Below are positions 53,145 to 60,250 of a stretch of DNA of 64,000 nucleotides, one piece after another. Below the pieces are notes generated by a model. That model saw only the letters and a program-made list of their open reading frames with translations, was not told the DNA's origin and ran no database searches. The stretch comes from an uncultured bacterium (GTDB lineage Bacteria > Bacillota > Clostridia > Lachnospirales > Lachnospiraceae). Within the stretch, counting starts at the first letter, position 1. Each line of letters begins with the position of its first letter. The stretch lies in contig CAJMNR010000009.1 of assembly GCA_905214875.1 (NCBI GenBank), forward strand, positions 17,983-81,982, in the 5' to 3' direction. The position numbers were made by a program, and so were the translations under genes.

Positions 53145-53208
53145 GATTTACGCGAACAACGAGCCAAAGTGATGCAAATATATTAAAGTAAGAAGGAAGA
53201 GAAAGCGT

Positions 53209-53487
53209 ATGGATATAACATCAACATTAAAATTAGAGCGAGAAATAAATGTTACGGAGCTCTCGGGAGAAAAGGTAATGGTGGACTTTGAAACCGGAAA
53301 ATATTATTTGATCAAAGGAGTAGGAAATGATATTTGGGAGATGATTAGGGAGCAGATGACTGTAGGGCAAATGATCGAAAAAATATTAAATCAATATGAG
53401 GTCGAAAGAGAGGTTTGCACAAAGACAGTATTTGATTTTTTAAATAGTCTTACCAATACAGGCTTAATAAGCGTAGCGAGGGAATAA
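53209..53487 (+). CDS. Lasso peptide B1-type RRE (PqqD-like) protein, copy 1
   Basis: A 92-residue protein with the PqqD/RRE fold: three beta strands (LSGEKVMVDFETGKYYL, about residues 19-35) and helices (DIWEMIREQMTVGQMI). It binds the precursor leader and presents it to the B2 protease and other enzymes. The central segment is nearly identical to the copy at 59975-60247, which suggests a common leader ligand. AAGGAAG precedes the start, and the ABC transporter follows 3 bases after the stop. Confidence 0.85.
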   Translation: MDITSTLKLEREINVTELSGEKVMVDFETGKYYLIKGVGNDIWEMIREQMTVGQMIEKILNQYEVEREVCTKTVFDFLNSLTNTGLISVARE

Positions 53488-53490
53488 TCT

Positions 53491-55179
53491 ATGAATAAAA
53501 TAAAACACTTATGGAAAGATAGAAAAAATCAAGCCTCTTATACAAAATGGCTAATGCACTATACAAAACCATATTTAGGTAGAATAATTATTATGATGGG
53601 ACTGAATTTACTAACTACAGGAGTGTCCCTCTATATGGCGTTATTATCAAAACAGATTATTGATGATGCAACTTCTGGAGCAAAGAATAAGGCACTTGTA
53701 TTTGTTGGAGTATATTTTGCCTTAATTATCGCCATGCAAGTGGTTTCTGTTGTGTCGACGTTACTTAGCACAATGTTAAATGAAAGGTTTTCGTTTGGAA
53801 TAAGAAAACAGCTGTATGATAAGATCATTAATTCTCATTGGATGGACGTAACAAAATATCATACCGGCGATTTGATGACTCGTTTGACTAGCGATGTGAG
53901 CAATATATCCGATGGGATTATTTGGACCATTCCTGAGATTATTCGTTTGCTGATTGAACTGGTTTTAGTATTCTTTACGTTATTTTATTTTTCTCCACTG
54001 CTTGCCGTATTTGCCTTGATTATTGCACCAGTTGCGGTTATAGCAGCATGGTTTCTCGGAAGAAGCTTAAAGAAGTTGCAAGTAAAAGTGCAAGAGACCG
54101 AATCGGCATACCGCTCGTTTTTACAAGAGAGCTTAGCAAACCTTCTGATTGTTAAGTCATTTTCCAATGAGGACTATGCGACAGACAGATTAGTGGAGTT
54201 AAGAGAAGAGCGTTTTAAATGGGTCTTTAAAAAGACGAAGTTTGGCCTTATCTCTTCGTCCTTGATGTCCATGACATTTCAAGTGGGATACATAGTAGCC
54301 TTTGCATATGGTGCCACTCAGCTTGCTACGAATGCTATCACGTATGGTACCATGTCGTTGTTTTTAACGTTGGTAAACCGTGTTCAGGCACCAGTGCTCC
54401 AATTGGCACAACAGATACCTAAGGTTGTCTCGGTATTAGCATCTGCAGGAAGAGTTATGGAATTACAGAAGGTTCCTGTGGAAGAGAAGCCTAAGAAGCA
54501 TATGAAAGCGGATAAGGTTGGAGTGGAAATCAATAACCTGACATTTGGTTATAACGTTGAGACCGTATTAGAGGGAGCAAATGCAGAAATTAAGCCAGGT
54601 GAAAGCGTGGCAATACTAGGAGAGTCCGGTATTGGCAAGACTACGCTGATTCGTTTGATCATGTCATTTATGAAGAATTTATCTGGAACGATACGATTTA
54701 AAAATGAACATGGTGAGGAAGAAGAAGCAAATGCTGGAACGAGAGAGTATTTATCATATGTGCCTCAAGGAAACACATTGTTTAGTGGTACCATTAGAGA
54801 AAACATTCGAATGGGCAGGCTAGAGGCGACAGAAGATGAAATAATAGAAGCGTTAAAGATGGCATCCGCATATGACTTTGTAATGGAACTGCCAAAGGGG
54901 CTGGATACCGTAATCGGCGAAAGAGGGCATGGCTTATCCGAAGGTCAGGCGCAGCGTATTGCTATTGCACGTGCGATTGTTAGAAATGCACCGTTTTTAA
55001 TCTTAGATGAAGCAACGTCTTCGTTGGATGAGAACACAGAGCTTTCTGTTTTAAAAGGATTGCAGAATCTAGAACCTCGACCAACATGCTTGATCATTAC
55101 CCACAGAAAGAGTATATTAAAGTTCTGCGATCGTGAACTGAAAATCAATCATAAACAGATAGAGGAAGTTCCACTATAG
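53491..55179 (+). CDS. ABC exporter with fused ATPase (lasso D protein)
   Basis: A 562-residue half transporter: six transmembrane helices (about residues 20-310) followed by the ATPase domain with Walker A GESGIGKTT (about 377-385), Q-loop, signature LSEGQAQRIAIARAI (LSGGQ with Glu for Gly) and Walker B FLILDEATSSLD. No C39 peptidase domain is present, in accord with a separate B2 protease. It would export the mature peptide, giving producer immunity. It is the only transporter in the locus. The last codons of the gene form the left arm of the terminator at 55161. Confidence 0.88.
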   Translation: MNKIKHLWKDRKNQASYTKWLMHYTKPYLGRIIIMMGLNLLTTGVSLYMALLSKQIIDDATSGAKNKALVFVGVYFALIIAMQVVSVVSTLLSTMLNERFSFGIRKQLYDKIINSHWMDVTKYHTGDLMTRLTSDVSNISDGIIWTIPEIIRLLIELVLVFFTLFYFSPLLAVFALIIAPVAVIAAWFLGRSLKKLQVKVQETESAYRSFLQESLANLLIVKSFSNEDYATDRLVELREERFKWVFKKTKFGLISSSLMSMTFQVGYIVAFAYGATQLATNAITYGTMSLFLTLVNRVQAPVLQLAQQIPKVVSVLASAGRVMELQKVPVEEKPKKHMKADKVGVEINNLTFGYNVETVLEGANAEIKPGESVAILGESGIGKTTLIRLIMSFMKNLSGTIRFKNEHGEEEEANAGTREYLSYVPQGNTLFSGTIRENIRMGRLEATEDEIIEALKMASAYDFVMELPKGLDTVIGERGHGLSEGQAQRIAIARAIVRNAPFLILDEATSSLDENTELSVLKGLQNLEPRPTCLIITHRKSILKFCDRELKINHKQIEEVPL

Positions 55180-55194
55180 AGTGGAGCTTCCTCT
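55161..55194. terminator. 34-bp palindromic terminator, copy 1
   Basis: GAGGAAGTTCCACT pairs with AGTGGAGCTTCCTC around ATAG and includes the ABC transporter's final codons and stop. It is followed by CAAAAAA instead of T, so it is a weak terminator on the + strand. The same 34 bases occur at 56352-56385. Confidence 0.6.
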
Positions 55195-55208
55195 CAAAAA
55201 AATCTAGT

Positions 55209-55892
55209 TCAATATACTGTTATGTAACTGAAATTCACCTGATTATTAGTGATTGTAATCCTAATACCATCAACTAGAATACTATCTTTCTCAAGAATTA
55301 CATTTGACATATTCTGATAATATTGTTTTAGGGTATTTATATCACAGTTGATTGGCATATTATTATGTATCCAGGTTCCCTCAGGAATATAACTTCTAGG
55401 GAAAACTAATCTAACTTTTGTATTCTCTTTTTTTAGATCTGGTAATTCAATATAATCACAAGTGAGGGAATATTCATACCTAGTTTTCCATAAGAATTTG
55501 GATTCCTCTATTTTTGCAATAACAAAAGAATTATTATTACTTATAATTTGAATATAATCATCATTTACGATTACATTTTCATACTCATTCTTAATCCTGT
55601 TTGCTAATTCCTCAAAATTTTCTGCTATTGTAAAGTAACTATACAAATGTTCATATCTATCTTTATGATTGGGTACAGTAATGGAAAATTCAGTATTGTC
55701 TTTATCTATTACCGTTACCTTTGCTTCAGTGTAATAATAACATGTATTCTTTAATGTGTATGTACATAAAATAATCAGTATACCAATGGCTAGAACCTTG
55801 ACAAGTTTAAATTTTTTTATTTTTAGCATTACCATTATTCCAATTATTAGCATGAACAACATTGTAGTCAATATAATCTGAATATAAATCAT
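55209..55892 (-). CDS. Two-helix membrane protein of unknown function
   Basis: A 227-residue protein with two N-terminal transmembrane helices (residues about 3-25 and 30-48) and an outer domain of about 170 residues with beta-rich content and several Asn-rich stretches. No family is recognised. Its start is uncertain: AAGGAG is directly next to the ATG at 55892. It follows the small frame at 55899-56129 by 6 bases. The two lie between the duplicated terminator copies, on the opposite strand to the exporter. An immunity or toxin-like role is possible but nothing shows it. Confidence 0.5.
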   Translation of the reverse strand: MIYIQIILTTMLFMLIIGIMVMLKIKKFKLVKVLAIGILIILCTYTLKNTCYYYTEAKVTVIDKDNTEFSITVPNHKDRYEHLYSYFTIAENFEELANRIKNEYENVIVNDDYIQIISNNNSFVIAKIEESKFLWKTRYEYSLTCDYIELPDLKKENTKVRLVFPRSYIPEGTWIHNNMPINCDINTLKQYYQNMSNVILEKDSILVDGIRITITNNQVNFSYITVY

Positions 55893-55898
55893 CTCCTT

Positions 55899-56129
55899 TT
55901 ATTTTTTCATAATTACCGTATTAAATGAACCAAATCCGGATGATACTAAATCATAGGCAAAGGCTTCATAATCAATATTGCTTTTAAATTGTCCATCAAA
56001 GCTCCAAAGATATATTCCCTTAGAATAACTTTTTGAATAACCGTAGTCAGCTAAAACCTTTTCCTCTATAATATTCCAATATTCTAGTAATTGCAACAAG
56101 TGTATAGTTGTTATCTTGGTTCCATTCAC
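55899..56129 (-). CDS. Small protein or gene fragment, unknown
   Basis: A 76-residue frame from a GTG at 56129 without a clear ribosome site. The sequence from LLQLLEYWNIIEEKVL to DLVSSGFGSFNTVIMKK has ordinary coding character and ends 6 bases before the next gene. The frame remains open upstream to a stop near 56087 on the same strand but without a start. I read it as the C-terminal part of a gene whose beginning is broken or shifted (see 56047-56325). Function unknown. Confidence 0.4.
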   Translation of the reverse strand: MNGTKITTIHLLQLLEYWNIIEEKVLADYGYSKSYSKGIYLWSFDGQFKSNIDYEAFAYDLVSSGFGSFNTVIMKK

Positions 56130-56325
56130 TACAAGTAACAGAATCCATAGACAACGATTTTCCAGAACATCTCCACTTTCTTTGAATTAGAATTATAAGA
56201 TAATCGAACAAAAAAATTAATAGAGTATATATAGCAATTAGTAGGGCTAGAGAGAGATTTTGTATTACTAAAGATCGAGGTAGTTCACTCAAAAGAGGAA
56301 TGGATGAGATCCTGATTTCATCCAA
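56047..56325 (-). pseudogene. Possible frameshifted N-terminal fragment with one membrane helix
   Basis: A 92-residue frame, opening with TTG at 56325, contains one convincing transmembrane helix (LSLALLIAIYTLLIFLFDYLI split over about residues 24-44). It overlaps the 55899-56129 frame by 83 bases in another phase. The pair may once have been a single gene. There is no good ribosome site. Low confidence. Confidence 0.25.
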
Positions 56326-56351
56326 AGCTTGTCGACTTTGCTAACAAAAAA

Positions 56352-56385
56352 AGAGGAAGTTCCACTATAGAGTGGAGCTTCCTCT
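56352..56385. terminator. 34-bp palindromic terminator, copy 2 (bidirectional)
   Basis: Identical to 55161-55194, but flanked by seven A on one side and seven T on the other and by CTAAC/GTTAG, making a 56-base palindrome (56341-56396). It works in both directions and directly follows the stop codon of precursor 3. Confidence 0.85.
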
Positions 56386-56397
56386 TTTTTTGTTAGC

Positions 56398-56577
56398 TTA
56401 GCTTGTTTTTTCACTAGGATTAACTGGATCAACAGGTTGATTAGGCTTATCATTCGTTTGATGTCCAGAAAGAATTCCATCACCCAGATAACCGCCATCA
56501 CAGTATTTTCCACGCCATTCGTAGGCAGTACCGCTTAAATCTAACTCAACTAACTCTGGCATATTCCATTGTTTCAT
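56398..56577 (-). CDS. Lasso-type precursor peptide 3 (59 aa)
   Basis: The frame read from ATG 56577 begins MKQWNMPELVELDLSGTAY, nearly the same leader as precursor 2, continues YEWRGKYCDGGYLGDG and ends PSEKTS. With the Thr17 rule the core starts at Tyr19, and Asp is at core position 9, as in precursor 2. It has one Cys (core position 8) and a C-terminal Ser, the residue modified by paeninodin-type kinases. AAAGGGGG lies 8 bases upstream. A dedicated promoter and bidirectional terminator bracket it. Too short a coding region to be scored on its own, but the alignment with precursor 2 makes it convincing. Confidence 0.8.
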   Translation of the reverse strand: MKQWNMPELVELDLSGTAYEWRGKYCDGGYLGDGILSGHQTNDKPNQPVDPVNPSEKTS

Positions 56578-56610
56578 TATTGAGTCCCCCTTTCGTTTTC
56601 AACTACTTGT

Positions 56611-56619
56611 ATCATAGCA
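56611..56619 (-). promoter_or_regulatory. Extended -10 promoter of precursor gene 3
   Basis: On the minus strand TGCTATGAT is an extended -10 (TATGAT at 56616-56611). A weak TTTACC lies 17 bases upstream. Confidence 0.65.
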
Positions 56620-56644
56620 CTACCACAGGGGATGGTAAATAAAG

Positions 56645-56661
56645 CTAACAACTTTGTAACA
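56645..56661 (-). promoter_or_regulatory. Predicted activator site of precursor gene 3
   Basis: On the minus strand TGTTACAAAGTTGTTAG: TGTTA repeated at an 11-bp step, ending 28 bases before the -10 box. Confidence 0.75.
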
Positions 56662-56683
56662 TGTTAGTTTTATATTACGATAC

Positions 56684-56722
56684 AAAAAAATAGAAGAAAC
56701 TCGCGCAAAGCGCGTTTCTTCT
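56684..56722 (-). terminator. Terminator of precursor gene 2
   Basis: On the minus strand AGAAGAAAC-GCGC pairs with GCGC-GA-GTTTCTTCT around TTT and is followed by ATTTTTTT. It ends the precursor 2 transcript before the precursor 3 promoter. Confidence 0.85.
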
Positions 56723-56736
56723 GTTTATGTATAGTA

Positions 56737-56928
56737 TTAGCTTAATGGACTAACAGGATTTTCAGGATTTGTCTCTGGCTTTGATGGAGTCTGAGGTTTT
56801 TTCCAAGTTGCATGTCCAGAAACGATACCATCGCCGATATAACCTCCATCATGATAACAACCGAACCAATTGTATTCGGTCCCCTTTAGATCTAATTCTA
56901 CTAATTCTGGCATATTCCACTTCTTCAT
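56737..56928 (-). CDS. Lasso-type precursor peptide 2 (63 aa)
   Basis: Leader MKKWNMPELVELDLKGTEY, then a core starting by the penultimate-Thr rule at Tyr19: YNWFGCYHDGGYIGDG with Asp at position 9, so a nine-residue ring between Tyr1 and Asp9 is possible. It has a long hydrophilic Pro-rich tail ending PVSPLS, with the C-terminal Ser expected by paeninodin-type kinases. The block DGGY(I/L)GDGI(V/L)SGH is conserved in precursor 3, and each has one Cys, at core position 6 here and 8 there. AAGGAG lies 9 bases upstream. The gene follows the second synthetase by 86 bases. Confidence 0.85.
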   Translation of the reverse strand: MKKWNMPELVELDLKGTEYNWFGCYHDGGYIGDGIVSGHATWKKPQTPSKPETNPENPVSPLS

Positions 56929-56961
56929 ACCAATTATCTCCTTTCATTTCCTATTTATTGT

Positions 56962-56970
56962 ATAATAACA
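56962..56970 (-). promoter_or_regulatory. Extended -10 promoter of precursor gene 2
   Basis: On the minus strand TGTTATTAT is an extended -10 (TATTAT at 56967-56962). No standard -35 occurs at the right distance. Confidence 0.65.
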
Positions 56971-56995
56971 TATAAAGAGCGTGAACTAAAGCAAT

Positions 56996-57012
56996 CTAAC
57001 AGCTTTGTAATA
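56996..57012 (-). promoter_or_regulatory. Predicted activator site of precursor gene 2
   Basis: On the minus strand TATTACAAAGCTGTTAG, 2 bases after the stop codon of the second synthetase gene. It differs at one base from the site of precursor 1 and ends 28 bases before the -10 box. Confidence 0.75.
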
Positions 57013-57014
57013 TT

Positions 57015-58928
57015 TTATGACAGGAAACGGGATAATACATCTAATATAAAAATATATAAACTGATATCGTAATTAGATTCGGTAAAGGATTCTTCCATTT
57101 CTTTTAAGAAAGTGTTTACTTCGGTTGTATCAATATAGTTTGCTAAAGCAGGAGAAGCAAGGTTGGCTTTTAGAGAATTATAAACATTCTCCCAGTTTAA
57201 GGCTACTCGATAAGCCCAGTCGGCATTTTGTAAACCATATCGTAAATAAGGAGCGACGATTTCTTTTGGAAGATACTCACGTAAGCCTTCACGCACTAGC
57301 CATCGTGTGCTTCCGTTGTATGCGAAGAACTTGTAAGGAATCGTATGGCAGAAAGATATGATATCAGGATCTCTCGTAGGATCACGAATCAAGATGCCAT
57401 TCGCCAATCCGAATTTTGTTTCATACTCACCAAGGTAGGTAAGGGCAGAAGTATTATATAGATACTCTTCATATAGATATTTTGGTAGCGCCACCTTTTC
57501 ACCAATCGGAAGCTTCTCGTTTGCATAGCGGGCCTCATATGGAAAGTTTGCAACAAGTTCTTTATTAAGAAATGGATTATCTGGTTTCATCTTTTCAATG
57601 GTAGGTTTCGAGTTCAGTACTAAGTGGGTATGACGATAATAGCGTCTGCATTGTCGTAATGCCACCTTACGGCTTTCTCTTGCTTTTTTACAATAGCTAT
57701 TTAATGTTAGCAAGTAAGAGATGAAATGTTTATGGGAGTACATTTCATATAGGATATTGTCAATGTTGCCGTAGGAGATCGTGGCATTGCCGTATTGTCC
57801 GGTTAAAAACACCTTGCATTTGTTGGCGGCTGCCGTTGCAAATAACTCCAGTAAGCTTGGAAGGTTTACAAAAGCTTTCATTGGAATTTCCATAATGGAT
57901 AATATTTGATCCATACTCTGATAAAAGTCTTTACCCTTCGTATTTAGGAAGGTTGGCTTGATGTTTGGATATAAAGAGGCCGTTTTTTGCACGGCTTTAG
58001 TTTCATCGATTACGAAATAGGAGACATGTTTATCACTGACACCATCATAGTAAGGAACATAAGTATAAGAATACAGATTCTTTTTGGACTTTTGTAAATC
58101 CAACGCAGCGAATGCGGCAACGGAGCTGGAATCGAAACCACTGCTTAATGCCATACCGACTTCGCCGCTTGTTCGAACGGCGTTATGTACACACTTTTTA
58201 AATACGGTGATGAATTGTTCTTTACATTGTTCTGACGTTTTGATTTTAAGTGGAAGAGTAGCTGGCTTCCAGTAGTGATGGATTTGCTTTTGATGATCTT
58301 TTAGAATGAGATACGTGCCGGCTTCCACTTTGTAGATATCTTCATAGGGAGTTTCTGTGGCAGAAAGATTTGGCCGAAGGCCTGGTGCGATTAAATAGTC
58401 CTCTATATAGAGTTCATTTTTCCTAATGTCGGGATGTAGCTGTAAGATTGGCTCAATAAGAGTGGAAAATGTACAGCCATCGGCATTCTGATAATAATAG
58501 AGGCAACGGCTTGCCGTTGGGTCAGTTGCTAAAAATAACGTATCCGTTGTTCGGTCGTAAGCAGCGATGCTATATAGCCCATGAAAGTGCTTTACGCAGT
58601 CATAGCCCCACTTAAGATAAGCTTGATACATAATTGTGCCATCAGGTGCCTTGGCATCCTTTATGCCAAGCTTGGTGATTAACTCATCACGATTATCAAG
58701 GATACAGTCGGCGGTAAAGATTAGTTCGTTCTCTTTTGAGTAAATCGGAAGCTGTTCCCCCTTGGACTCCTCAGTGATATATTGGATTCCACAGCCAAAC
58801 AGCTGTGTCTTTGTAGTTTCTTCGTTGATTCGATCAAGTACACATTTTCTTTTATAACAATATTTCATAGATGAACTATTAGACATTAATTCATGATTTT
58901 TTTGTATTAAACCCCATATTGCTGACAT
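57015..58928 (-). CDS. Lasso peptide macrolactam synthetase C, copy 2 (Asn-synthetase-like)
   Basis: A 637-residue relative of copy 1 (50051-51940). It too begins MSAIWG, without Cys2, and has the synthetase motif SSGFDSSS (residues 262-269), FGLANGILIRDPT near residue 535 and a final LSRFLS. It should close the ring of precursors 2 and 3, whose genes lie directly downstream. The start at 58928 follows TAGGAGGGAG; a longer frame to 59024 runs into the divergent kinase gene and is rejected. The codon choice is by eye richer in G and C than in the polysaccharide cassette. Confidence 0.88.
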   Translation of the reverse strand: MSAIWGLIQKNHELMSNSSSMKYCYKRKCVLDRINEETTKTQLFGCGIQYITEESKGEQLPIYSKENELIFTADCILDNRDELITKLGIKDAKAPDGTIMYQAYLKWGYDCVKHFHGLYSIAAYDRTTDTLFLATDPTASRCLYYYQNADGCTFSTLIEPILQLHPDIRKNELYIEDYLIAPGLRPNLSATETPYEDIYKVEAGTYLILKDHQKQIHHYWKPATLPLKIKTSEQCKEQFITVFKKCVHNAVRTSGEVGMALSSGFDSSSVAAFAALDLQKSKKNLYSYTYVPYYDGVSDKHVSYFVIDETKAVQKTASLYPNIKPTFLNTKGKDFYQSMDQILSIMEIPMKAFVNLPSLLELFATAAANKCKVFLTGQYGNATISYGNIDNILYEMYSHKHFISYLLTLNSYCKKARESRKVALRQCRRYYRHTHLVLNSKPTIEKMKPDNPFLNKELVANFPYEARYANEKLPIGEKVALPKYLYEEYLYNTSALTYLGEYETKFGLANGILIRDPTRDPDIISFCHTIPYKFFAYNGSTRWLVREGLREYLPKEIVAPYLRYGLQNADWAYRVALNWENVYNSLKANLASPALANYIDTTEVNTFLKEMEESFTESNYDISLYIFILDVLSRFLS

Positions 58929-58948
58929 ATAACTCCCTCCTATTGCAA

Positions 58949-58977
58949 AATTTATCACTACATGATACCATAATTTT
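58949..58977 (-). promoter_or_regulatory. Promoter of the second synthetase gene
   Basis: On the minus strand TTGAAT, a 17-base spacer and TATCAT preceded by TGG. It sits in the 88-base divergent region between the synthetase and kinase genes. It lacks the activator site of the precursor genes. Coordinates are approximate by a few bases. Confidence 0.5.
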
Positions 58978-59016
58978 ACAGTTAATTCAATATTTAAACA
59001 AAGAGAGGAGCAAAAT

Positions 59017-59907
59017 ATGTACAAATATAGTCTGTATGGATGTACGATTTCATCAACGATGGAATTTCCTCAGCTTGTTGTTGCTAATACGAAGAACGAA
59101 AGTGATGTTGTGATTTTAGATGGAGGAATCCCAAACGAAGTGCTGGAAGAAGCCGAGAAGAATTACTATGAGATTGATGACAAAGTAAGTTGGTTTCAGA
59201 ATCATACCGGGGTGTTCTATATTGCGAAAGGTAGTGTGATTCGATATCAGTTAAAGGAAGGTGCGAATATACAATATGCGCGCACCTATATACTTGGGTA
59301 TGCGATATCCATGCTGTTATTGCAACGAGATATTATGACAATCCACTGCAGTGCGATAGCAGGTGAGGATGGTGCCATATTGATTGCAGGTCAGAGTGGG
59401 TCAGGAAAATCAACCATTACTACGAGCTATTTAAAGGAAGGATATCAATTGATGGCCGATGATATTGTGGCAATTCGGATTAATGAAGAAGAGAATGTCA
59501 TGGCATGTCCGGCATTCCCATATCAGAAATTGTGCCGTGATGCGGTGAATAGAGAAGGCTTTCAGCCTGATGAGCTGATTTACATAGATGAAGATAAGGA
59601 TAAGTTTTTAGTGTCAAGAAAAGAGCAATTCACAGATCACCCGGTAAAAGTAAAAGCCATGGTGATGCTTGGAGTATATGATGGTGACAAGGTAGAAGTA
59701 GAAGAGATTACCGGTGTAAATAAATTAATGGCAGTGAGAGAAAATCTATTCTTAAAGCGATTATCCGGTGAGTGGCTTGGAAAAGCCAATCTAATCAAGA
59801 CATGTTTAGAGATTGGGAGCAAGGTGCCAATCTACGTGGTTATGCGTCCAGTGAAAAGTGATACACGGCTGGAATTAAAGGAGACGTTAGATAAAATCCT
59901 TAGATAA
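59017..59907 (+). CDS. HPr-kinase-like lasso peptide kinase, copy 2
   Basis: A 296-residue relative of the kinase at 51961: P-loop GQSGSGKST (residues 125-133), QLMADDIVAIR and CPAFPYQKLCRDAV. Unlike copy 1 it is near precursors that end in Ser, the known target residue of paeninodin kinases, so phosphorylation of the precursor 2 and 3 C-termini is the natural prediction. It is the only + strand gene in this half. GAGAGGAG precedes the ATG, and a bidirectional terminator follows. Confidence 0.82.
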   Translation: MYKYSLYGCTISSTMEFPQLVVANTKNESDVVILDGGIPNEVLEEAEKNYYEIDDKVSWFQNHTGVFYIAKGSVIRYQLKEGANIQYARTYILGYAISMLLLQRDIMTIHCSAIAGEDGAILIAGQSGSGKSTITTSYLKEGYQLMADDIVAIRINEEENVMACPAFPYQKLCRDAVNREGFQPDELIYIDEDKDKFLVSRKEQFTDHPVKVKAMVMLGVYDGDKVEVEEITGVNKLMAVRENLFLKRLSGEWLGKANLIKTCLEIGSKVPIYVVMRPVKSDTRLELKETLDKILR

Positions 59908-59919
59908 GGAAAGCATGAG

Positions 59920-59967
59920 AAAGCCCTATACTTAGAAGCAATGGTTACTTCCAGAGTATAGGGCTTT
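59920..59967. terminator. Bidirectional terminator between kinase 2 and B1 copy 2
   Basis: AAAGCCCTATACT (59920-59932) pairs perfectly with AGTATAGGGCTTT (59955-59967), with T-rich 3' flank on the + strand, ending the kinase transcript and the converging RR-HK-B1 operon. Confidence 0.8.
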
Positions 59968-59974
59968 TATACGT

Positions 59975-60247
59975 CTATGCTAACTCAACAAAATTATTCG
60001 TTTCCAACTGAGATATAAATTTTTCGATTTCGTTCAGGCATGTTGTTTCATCAACTTCATATTCACCTAGCAATTGGTCCTTTATTTGTTTAATAGTAAT
60101 TGGCTGTTGAATATATTCCCAGATATCATTGGCAACGCCCTTTAATAAAAAATATTTCCCCGTTTCGAAATCGACCATGACCTTTTCTCCGGATAGGTCA
60201 GTAACATCCAAATGTTTAATCAATGTAACTCTAGTATTTTCATTCAT
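59975..60247 (-). CDS. Lasso peptide B1-type RRE (PqqD-like) protein, copy 2
   Basis: A 90-residue relative of copy 1 (53209), sharing LSGEKVMVDFETGKY and NDIWE. It has the three-strand, three-helix RRE pattern. It lies 3 bases after the histidine kinase, in the same operon as the two-component system, with AAGGAGGTATAGG as ribosome site. This physical link is the best evidence that the sensor system belongs to the peptide locus. Confidence 0.85.
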   Translation of the reverse strand: MNENTRVTLIKHLDVTDLSGEKVMVDFETGKYFLLKGVANDIWEYIQQPITIKQIKDQLLGEYEVDETTCLNEIEKFISQLETNNFVELA

Positions 60248-60250
60248 TTC

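Noticed and set aside
52974..53186. 70-codon frame overlapping precursor 1
   Set aside because: It runs out of phase through the precursor and its terminator hairpin; no ribosome site and no family.
56289..56513. 74-codon minus-strand frame over precursor 3
   Set aside because: It is out of phase with the precursor 3 frame, crosses the bidirectional terminator and lacks a start context.
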